Both the position numbers and the translations under genes were made by a program. Under the pieces are notes generated by a model. That model did not search any database. It worked only from the letters and a program-made list of their open reading frames with translations, and had not been told where the DNA came from. From IMG/VR virus record IMGVR_UViG_3300029309_000304, positions 1-26,115 of that record: a DNA stretch of 26,115 bases. The stretch is one strand, 5' to 3'. Shown here in pieces: positions 21,808 to 26,115 of the stretch (position 1 is its first letter; each line of letters begins with the position of its first letter). The stretch comes from a virus.

Positions 21808-21973
21808 AAGCAGTCAAATCAACAAACAAGAACAAGAGCTGATTGCATCTTTACATTCTAAATATTTTTACCATAATTTCTATTTGCCCTGTGGATGTTC
21901 TCCCAGAACTTGGAATCAATGGATAGCAGACATAAATAAATTATACGCAGGTGGGTTTAGAGACAATAAATAG
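21734..21973 (+). CDS. Small Cys-containing phage protein (PCGCSP motif)
   Basis: The 79-aa product contains IASLHSKYFYHNFYLPCGCS followed by a Trp/Ile-rich helix (WNQWIADINKLYAGG). The pattern LH.kYF.H.fY.PC.CSp...WI..iN.LY recurs in small genes of other Bacteroidota phages as I recall them; no function is known. The two Cys and two His could bind zinc. The N-terminal 30 residues overlap the previous gene out of frame and are Glu/Lys-rich, so an internal start cannot be excluded. The gene overlaps the nuclease-like gene by 23 bp. Confidence 0.6.
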   Translation: MESQELEQKLNKEEYQKWTKFKGIKSSQINKQEQELIASLHSKYFYHNFYLPCGCSPRTWNQWIADINKLYAGGFRDNK

Positions 21974-22364
21974 ATTTGAAAAGATAGTAGTAAAATTCTT
22001 GAATGAGTTTGAGGATTGGAATTTAAAATGGTCAGAAGGTAAGTTTGAACATTATGACGCATCAGGCACGACACCAAAAGGACACAGGTGCGTAATGGAA
22101 ATGAAGTTTAGAAACAAATACTATGAAGAAAAGCTATTAGAAAAATACAAGTATGACAAACTTATGCAGATGGATAGTGAGATTGTAAAACTTTATTTTG
22201 TATCTGATCCCAAAGGCACTTATTTATATTGGATCAACTATTTAGATATGCCAGAGGTTAAAGAGTTGTACTGTCCTGATACTACATTCTGGACTAAAAA
22301 GAAAAAACTAAAACAGGTTTATTTACTCACGGAAGATATGGCATCAATCGTACACAAAGAGTAG
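21951..22364 (+). CDS. PD-(D/E)XK-like nuclease fold protein
   Basis: The 137-aa protein begins with GTG at 21951 inside the previous gene. It contains the restriction-fold pattern D...ExK: HYDASG near 40 and CVMEMKFRNKYYEEKLLEKY at about 48-67, where E and K of EMKFR would be catalytic with the Asp of YDASG. Downstream strands (VKLYFVSDPKGTYLYWINYL) and WTKKKK fit a small nuclease core with a basic DNA-binding end. It may act in recombination, host DNA breakdown or defence. The family name is uncertain; a structure prediction should settle it. Confidence 0.5.
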   Translation: MGLETINRFEKIVVKFLNEFEDWNLKWSEGKFEHYDASGTTPKGHRCVMEMKFRNKYYEEKLLEKYKYDKLMQMDSEIVKLYFVSDPKGTYLYWINYLDMPEVKELYCPDTTFWTKKKKLKQVYLLTEDMASIVHKE

Positions 22365-22373
22365 TTATTAGAT

Positions 22374-22403
22374 ATTGTCAATTATTATTTGTATATTGTC
22401 AAT
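22374..22403 (+). promoter_or_regulatory. Promoter/operator region with two ATTGTCAAT sites
   Basis: ATTGTCAAT, a 9-bp palindrome, occurs at 22374-22382 and 22395-22403, 21 bp apart (two helical turns). TATATTG at 22392-22398 is a near match to TAnnTTTG and overlaps the second site. The same palindrome with A in the centre sits in the early promoter at 18221. This suggests a shared repressor; the next ATG is at 22416. Confidence 0.45.
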
Positions 22404-22415
22404 AAAATTATAATT

Positions 22416-22577
22416 ATGTACTACAAATGCGAAACAAAAGAAAAATTAAATTCATATTTAGATAATCCTGATTTTGTTATATACGATGTTTATGGAGATA
22501 AACCTAATTCAAAGACCTACAAACTTGGTTTGGGTAGTTGGGTTGTATCAGGATATTTTAAGTCTGAATATAATTAG
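22416..22577 (+). CDS. Small hypothetical protein (53 aa)
   Basis: The frame is open from 22389, but the ATG at 22416 lies just after the promoter/operator region and is the likely start. The product begins MYYKCETKEKLNSYLDNPDF and contains YDVYGDKPNSKTYKLGLGSW then VVSGYFKSEYN, a compact alpha-beta pattern with no known motif. Having its own regulatory region suggests a regulatory or host-directed role, which is inference only. A strong hairpin starts on the last base of its stop codon. Confidence 0.5.
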   Translation: MYYKCETKEKLNSYLDNPDFVIYDVYGDKPNSKTYKLGLGSWVVSGYFKSEYN

Positions 22578-22602
22578 GTTTGTTCGCATGGCGAACATAA
22601 CC
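22577..22602 (+). promoter_or_regulatory. Hairpin TGTTCGC-ATG-GCGAACA, extended
   Basis: A perfect 7-bp inverted repeat (22581-22587 with 22591-22597) around ATG is extended by GGTT/AACC with one bulged T, giving 11 pairs and a 3-base loop. No T tract follows, so it is not a classic terminator. It lies between two small genes and could be an operator, an mRNA processing or stability element, or a binding site for a phage protein. Confidence 0.55.
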
Positions 22603-22623
22603 GTTTAACTTAAAAATAAAATT

Positions 22624-22788
22624 ATGGCAAAGAATAATCATTTTCCAATAGAAAATCAAGTTACAAATGATTGTAGAAAAAAAATACAAGAAGAAAAGGT
22701 AATCGAATTTTTAACAAAGAACAGAGTAATATTAGCACAACTAGGATATGAGATCAAGAAGAAAGAAGTATCTAACATATCTGAATGA
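22624..22788 (+). CDS. Small hypothetical protein (54 aa)
   Basis: The frame begins ATGGCAAAG at 22624 and ends TGA 22786-22788. The product (MAKNNHFPIENQVTNDCRKK; then a helix EEKVIEFLTKNRVILAQLGY) has one Cys and a predicted helical C-terminal half. It follows the hairpin with a 21-bp A/T-rich leader. No family is recognised. The next frame overlaps its last 41 bp. Confidence 0.5.
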   Translation: MAKNNHFPIENQVTNDCRKKIQEEKVIEFLTKNRVILAQLGYEIKKKEVSNISE

Positions 22789-22975
22789 TAATTATTTCTA
22801 CGAGATTGGATATGTAAAAAAAGAAAGCAAACTTAAAAACATACAAATGAAAAAACAATACAATCAGGGCAGAAGTCCTAGACAAGAGGAACGGACATAC
22901 CAAACATTAAAACTTGCATTTATACTATTTGTTGTATCAATGAGTGCTTATTGCTTTATAAGTATATGGATATAA
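22748..22975 (+). CDS. Small protein with C-terminal membrane segment
   Basis: The 75-aa frame from ATG 22748 ends with a hydrophobic stretch (LKLAFILFVVSMSAYCFISI, about 54-73), so the product is a tail-anchored membrane protein with a basic cytoplasmic part (NQGRSPRQEERTYQ). An alternative ATG at 22847 would give 42 aa and remove the 41-bp overlap with the previous gene; both are plausible. The stop overlaps the ATG of the next gene. Function unknown. Confidence 0.5.
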   Translation: MRSRRKKYLTYLNDNYFYEIGYVKKESKLKNIQMKKQYNQGRSPRQEERTYQTLKLAFILFVVSMSAYCFISIWI

Positions 22976-23217
22976 AAGAAAAACAAGAGTTTGAATTGGC
23001 ATTTAATTATATAGGTCAAGCAATGGCTACTGCTTTTGAAAAAGCAAGTCCAGAACGAAAAAAACAGATTGGTTTGTTTATAAGTTGCATCAACAAGATG
23101 TATAAATACACCAACAGAATCGAAACAGAATTAATATTAAAACAAACAAATAATGATACAACTTTTGGACGGAAAAAATTACTCCAAGAAAGAATTGCTG
23201 AAAAAAATGGTAGATGA
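22966..23217 (+). CDS. Small helical hypothetical protein (83 aa)
   Basis: The ATG at 22966, inside the last codons of the previous gene, is preferred over an upstream TTG at 22951. The product is helical and charged (IKEKQEFELAFNYIGQAMAT; ERKKQIGLFISCINKMYKYT) and ends in a basic tail that overlaps the exonuclease gene by 65 bp. The last 20 residues therefore may be constrained by the other frame. No family is recognised; its place before the exonuclease hints at a recombination accessory role, but nothing more specific can be said. Confidence 0.5.
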   Translation: MDIKEKQEFELAFNYIGQAMATAFEKASPERKKQIGLFISCINKMYKYTNRIETELILKQTNNDTTFGRKKLLQERIAEKNGR

Positions 23218-23920
23218 CTCGTTTTACTATGGAGAACTAAACAAATTAGCATTAAGCAGTTCATCACTAAAACTATTACTATCAAGTCCTAAAACATATA
23301 AGTATGTTACAGAATACGGAAGTCCAGAAACCCAACCACTGCGGGATGGTAGATTGGTACATCAAGCGATCCTAGAGCCACAAAAATTTAGCGAACAAAT
23401 ATTTGTAAATGTATCTTCCAAGAACACAAAGACATACAAAGAAGCAAGAGAAAAATATGGTGAGGTATATACAAGAGTAGAAAAAGAAAACGCAGAAAAG
23501 ATAGCAGATGCTTTTTTTAAGAATGAACACGCATTAAAACACATTACAGACTGTGAGTTTGAGGCATCAGGCATAGGTACGATACAAGGTTATCCATTTA
23601 GAGGTAAAGCAGATGTGTTAAGAAAAGATGGAATCACAGACATCAAGACCACAACAGACATAAAAGGTTTTCCATATTCAGCAAAAAAATATTCTTACGA
23701 TGTTCAATGTTATATATACTGTCAGCTCTTTGATGTAACATATTTAGACTTCAAGTTTGTAGTTATAGACAAAGGATCATTAGACATAGGTGTATGGAAT
23801 TGTAGTGAAGAGTTTTATTTGGAAGGGGAACGAAAAACAAAAGAAGCAATACAAGTATTTGAAAAGTTCTTTATAGAAGGAAAAGACATAGATAACTATA
23901 TAATAGAGGGAATATTATGA
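23153..23920 (+). CDS. PD-(D/E)XK exonuclease, RecE/ExoVIII-like
   Basis: The 255-aa protein matches the phage exodeoxyribonuclease VIII-like PD-(D/E)XK group: LALSSSSLKLLLSSPKTYKY near 32-51 (the family start), LRDGRLVHQAILEP near 63-76 with a His, and YPFRGKADVLR at 147-157 followed by GITDIKTT at 160-167. D154, D163 and K165 form the nuclease triad, and a YDVQCYIYC helix near 182-190 completes it. It should digest one strand of duplex ends for recombination. The start at 23153 keeps the usual N-terminal IQLLDGKNYSKKELL region; an ATG at 23207 is the alternative. Confidence 0.8.
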   Translation: MIQLLDGKNYSKKELLKKMVDDSFYYGELNKLALSSSSLKLLLSSPKTYKYVTEYGSPETQPLRDGRLVHQAILEPQKFSEQIFVNVSSKNTKTYKEAREKYGEVYTRVEKENAEKIADAFFKNEHALKHITDCEFEASGIGTIQGYPFRGKADVLRKDGITDIKTTTDIKGFPYSAKKYSYDVQCYIYCQLFDVTYLDFKFVVIDKGSLDIGVWNCSEEFYLEGERKTKEAIQVFEKFFIEGKDIDNYIIEGIL

Positions 23921-24765
23921 AAACAACCAAACACATATTTGGTTTCCCAACTGAAGAAATAATGCAGATTTTAAGAAAAAACAACAATAACAAAATATAT
24001 TATAAACATTCTAAAAAAGCAGTAAAAAAACATATTTTAGATGCTGATATAAATTACAAAGAGAAAAAAAGTTTATTTAAAAAATTTAGAGAATCAGAAT
24101 GGTTTTATGACAAAATACATATTGACATCAGAGATAGTTCACCACAATATTTTGAAGAAAGAGTTAGTATACAGTTTTACAGAGAAGAATTAAGTTTTAG
24201 TGGAGAATTTTATCCTACACAATTATACACAGACAGAATATCATTTGAAGTTAACAGACAAAATGATTATAAATGGCTAATTGATTGTATTGAAACTGAA
24301 ATAAAAAATAAAAAATATTTTTTAGATTTACAAAATTTGTTTTTTTGGATTTTAGAAAAAAAGGACACTTATAATAAATACCAATTTATTAGGTCAATAA
24401 GTACACAAAATCGATTAGAAAAAGAATTAAATGAATGGAAACAGTATTTATATGAGGGTAGAATTAAAGTCATATCAAAAAAAGAAAAAAAAGATATAGA
24501 AAAACAAAATGAAGAGGTAATAAATAAAAAAACATATATACTAAAAGATAAAAATACAGGATATTATAAAATAGGTAGATCTTCAAACCCTCTTAATAGA
24601 GAAAAAACATTACAATCAGAGAAACCTACATACGAGTTGATTAAAATATTCAATAATGACATAGAAACAAAACTGCACAAAAAGTATAAGAAACAAAATG
24701 TAAGAGGAGAGTGGTTTGATTTATCCAAGATACAGCTCAAATATATATGCACAAATTATAAATAA
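23917..24765 (+). CDS. T5orf172/MUG113-domain protein with unknown N-terminal domain
   Basis: The 282-aa protein has a C-terminal domain at about 205-282 with KTYILKDKNTGYYKIGRSSN, LNREKTLQSEKP and IETKLHKKYKKQNVRGEWFD, the pattern of T5orf172/MUG113 domains, relatives of GIY-YIG nucleases. In this group the GIY-YIG motifs are YIL...YYKIG, and a HKKY...GEWF end is typical. Residues 1-200 form a charged, Lys- and Tyr-rich domain I do not recognise. It is noticeably richer in AT and Lys/Asn than its neighbours, which may mean recent arrival. It overlaps the exonuclease gene by 4 bp. A DNA-binding or homing-type role is possible. Confidence 0.65.
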   Translation: MKTTKHIFGFPTEEIMQILRKNNNNKIYYKHSKKAVKKHILDADINYKEKKSLFKKFRESEWFYDKIHIDIRDSSPQYFEERVSIQFYREELSFSGEFYPTQLYTDRISFEVNRQNDYKWLIDCIETEIKNKKYFLDLQNLFFWILEKKDTYNKYQFIRSISTQNRLEKELNEWKQYLYEGRIKVISKKEKKDIEKQNEEVINKKTYILKDKNTGYYKIGRSSNPLNREKTLQSEKPTYELIKIFNNDIETKLHKKYKKQNVRGEWFDLSKIQLKYICTNYK

Positions 24766-24766
24766 T

Positions 24767-25165
24767 ATGAGTAAAGCAGATAAGATAGCAAAAGAAATAA
24801 GTAAGAAAGCAAACGTAGATGTATTCCAGAATACAAGAAAAAAAGAAGTAGTAGAAGCAAGATCACTACTATCATTTATATTATACAAATACGAAAAGAT
24901 GACACTACAAGAAATAGGCAATCTATTCAAACAAAAAGGTAGATCAGGCAATCATACAACAGTATTACACTCAATAAAGAGCTTTGAAACGCATAAAAAA
25001 TACAACAGTAGAATACAAGATTGGTTGTTAGACATCACACTCAAACTCAAAGACCTAAACAACGATGCAAAGAGAGAGTTCATAAAACACAAGGTAAACT
25101 TTCTTAAAAATAAAGATGTTGATAAGATTGCAAAGCAAGTAGATAAAATGACACAAAATAAATAG
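24767..25165 (+). CDS. DnaA domain IV-like DNA-binding protein
   Basis: The 132-aa product (ATG 24767, chosen over an upstream extension) contains the origin-binding domain of DnaA without the AAA+ part: RKKEVVEARSLLSFILYKYE at 24-43, MTLQEIGNLFKQKGRSGNHT at 45-64 and HTTVLHSIKSFE at 63-74, matching REVVEAR...SL.EIG..FGGRDHTTVLHA. The TTVLH recognition helix is intact. An insertion (KQKGRSGN) replaces the usual short loop. A free domain IV could mark the phage origin, compete with host DnaA or regulate transcription. The next 72 bp are AT-rich and could be an origin. Confidence 0.75.
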   Translation: MSKADKIAKEISKKANVDVFQNTRKKEVVEARSLLSFILYKYEKMTLQEIGNLFKQKGRSGNHTTVLHSIKSFETHKKYNSRIQDWLLDITLKLKDLNNDAKREFIKHKVNFLKNKDVDKIAKQVDKMTQNK

Positions 25166-25237
25166 TCAGCAAAAATTAATTAAATTTTACGATATATAGA
25201 TATACAAAAGATTAATTAATTAATTTAAATTAATTCT
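25166..25237 (+). promoter_or_regulatory. AT-rich intergenic region, origin candidate
   Basis: The 72-bp gap holds tandem TTAA/TTAATTAA motifs on both sides of the late-promoter copy (TTAATTAA at 25176-25183; repeated ATTAATTAATTAATT from 25210). It directly follows the DnaA-domain gene. An unwinding element or binding array is possible, but no typical DnaA box was seen. Confidence 0.3.
25170..25198 (+). promoter_or_regulatory. Putative phage late promoter, copy 4 (CAAAAA-N14-CGATATATA)
   Basis: CAAAAA at 25170-25175 and CGATATATA at 25190-25198 are spaced 20 bp start to start, one more than in copies 1-3. Here the first ATG follows 39 nt later (25238). This copy shows that the motif is not simply a ribosome-binding feature. 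It would drive the terminase operon. Confidence 0.5.
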
Positions 25238-25486
25238 ATGGATGGTAGAAAAAACAATGGAGGACACTCAACAAAAGGCAGAGCAGGTAGAAAACCTAAA
25301 ACAGAAGAACTACAATTAATAGAAAAATTAAAGCCACTAGAGCCACTTGCATACGAAGCACTCAAAGAAGGTTTGAAGAAAAAAGATTACAAGTATGTTC
25401 AGCTCTACTATAATTATTATGTAGGCAGACCAAAAGAAACCAAAGACATACACATCAACGAAGATGTACCATTATTTATTGATTGA
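25238..25486 (+). CDS. Putative terminase small subunit-like protein
   Basis: The 82-aa protein starts with GRKNNGGHSTKGRAGRKPKT, a basic AT-hook-like segment (GRKP), then a helical middle (LIEKLKPLEPLAYEALKEGL) and YVQLYYNYYVGRPKETKDIH followed by LFID. The N.GGHS.KGRAGRKPK...L...YY.GRPKE pattern is common in short genes before terL in Bacteroidota phages, by recall. It is shorter than usual small terminases, so it may be only the DNA-recognition part. The position, two genes before the large terminase and after a late promoter, is the main support. Confidence 0.55.
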   Translation: MDGRKNNGGHSTKGRAGRKPKTEELQLIEKLKPLEPLAYEALKEGLKKKDYKYVQLYYNYYVGRPKETKDIHINEDVPLFID

Positions 25487-25956
25487 TGAAAAAAGTACTT
25501 GATGTTTGTTGTGGAACTAGGGGTATGTGGTTCGATAAAAAAGATAGTAGAGCTTTATTTTTAGATAAAAGAAAAGAAAAGCATTGTAATATATATCCAA
25601 CTGGTAAAAAGCAAATGATAATTAATCCTGATATTGTCGGAGATTTTACTGACATAAAACAACCTGATAATTCTTTTTGGCACGTAGTCTTTGATCCACC
25701 ACATATACCACAAGACAAGATTACAGCAGTTATAACTAAACAATATGGCAATTTAACAGGGGAATGGAGAGCTATGTTAAAAAAGGGTTTTAAAGAATGT
25801 TTTAGAGTTTTAAAACCAAATGGTACACTTATCTTTAAATGGAACGAGTGCCGAATACCCTTGAAAGAAATATTAAAACTAACAGACAAAAAACCCTTAT
25901 ACGGACACAAATCAGGTAAGGCTATGAAAACTCATTGGGTAGCTTTTATTAAATAA
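25486..25956 (+). CDS. Class I SAM-dependent methyltransferase
   Basis: The 156-aa protein has motif I as VLDVCCGTRGMWFDK at about 4-18 (SAM-binding loop) and motif IV as VVFDPPH with D70-P71-P72-H73, akin to the (D/N)PP(Y/H) of amino-methyltransferases, then RVLKPNGTLIFKW near 110 (motif V-VI). The DVCCG.RGMWFDK and FDPPH combination belongs to a phage methyltransferase group found near terminase genes by recall. No separate target-recognition domain is present. It may methylate phage DNA to escape host restriction. The ATG overlaps the previous TGA; its stop overlaps the terL ATG. Confidence 0.75.
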   Translation: MKKVLDVCCGTRGMWFDKKDSRALFLDKRKEKHCNIYPTGKKQMIINPDIVGDFTDIKQPDNSFWHVVFDPPHIPQDKITAVITKQYGNLTGEWRAMLKKGFKECFRVLKPNGTLIFKWNECRIPLKEILKLTDKKPLYGHKSGKAMKTHWVAFIK

Positions 25957-26115
25957 TGTTTACACAAACACAGGCAGTCAAAAGATTACGAAAATTAGAC
26001 AAAAGAATTAAAATTATTAGAGGTGGTAGTTCAGCAGGAAAGACTATTGCAATACTTATGATCCTGATTGACTATGCAATAAAAAATCCATATAAAGAAA
26101 TAAGCATAGTGGCAG
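25956..26115 (+). CDS. terL: Terminase large subunit, N-terminus only
   Basis: The frame starts at ATG 25956, overlapping the methyltransferase stop (TAATG), and runs off the window; 53 residues are visible. The Walker A motif GGSSAGKT at 23-30 follows RIKIIR, and the helix IAILMILIDYAIKNP and strand ISIVA follow it, as in the ATPase of terminase large subunits (RGGRGSGKS/T-type). This motor packages DNA into the prohead. The nuclease domain lies outside the window. Its place after a late promoter and the small-terminase candidate is consistent. Confidence 0.85.
   Translation, partial: MFTQTQAVKRLRKLDKRIKIIRGGSSAGKTIAILMILIDYAIKNPYKEISIVA

Noticed and set aside
24716-24766. Upstream start for the DnaA-domain protein at 24716
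   Set aside because: It overlaps the end of the preceding gene by 50 bp and adds residues unrelated to the family; the ATG at 24767 has a normal 1-bp gap.

Overview
The window is a contiguous piece of a tailed-phage genome (Caudoviricetes) or a closely related prophage. It is AT-rich, tightly packed, and every convincing gene lies on the + strand. Several things point to a phage of a Bacteroidota host, most likely a marine flavobacterium: a DUF3127-type single-strand-binding-like protein, a promoter of the Bacteroidota form TTG-N19-TAnnTTTG, signal peptides ending in NAQ or SSQ, start codons with no clear Shine-Dalgarno, and a tail-fibre repeat type common in marine phages. No integrase, repressor, tRNA or CRISPR array was found. 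The lifestyle cannot be decided, because both ends of the window cut through genes (a tail gene at the left, the large terminase at the right).

Layout. 1-3322: end of a tail/baseplate-like protein, a 50-aa ORF and the tape measure protein. 3355-7911: a prohead protease fused to extra domains, a small Cys-rich protein, scaffold-like, decoration-like and major capsid proteins, then the tail tube protein; two hairpin terminators lie here. 7912-8602: a roughly 690-base gene-free stretch holding a strongly structured, probably transcribed non-coding RNA, framed by a 19-bp direct repeat. 8603-14242: a structural protein, the portal with a C-terminal extension, a connector, a repeat-built fibre protein and a small DUF7936-like protein. 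14271-17506: host-envelope and lysis genes (membrane coiled-coil protein, exported thioredoxin-fold protein without its cysteines, outer-membrane beta-barrel, M15 peptidase, holin, two small proteins). 17507-25165: early/replication genes (NinG-like protein, OB-fold and SSB-like proteins, DUF3310, DnaB-like ATPase, two sigma-like paralogues, a run of tiny genes, nucleases, a DnaA-domain-IV protein). 25238-26115: small-terminase candidate, methyltransferase and the start of the large terminase.

Regulation. Four copies of a two-part motif, CAAAA(A/T)-N13(or 14)-CGATATATA, were found, each just ahead of a virion-assembly or packaging operon (protease; scaffold-capsid; portal; terminase). In three of them CGATATATA ends exactly 3 nt before the ATG. 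I interpret this as a phage late promoter giving leaderless mRNAs, perhaps read by one of the two sigma-like proteins at 20553-21622. The early operon instead has a host-type promoter at 18215. This late regulon and the 8.0-8.5 kb RNA are the most novel features of the window.
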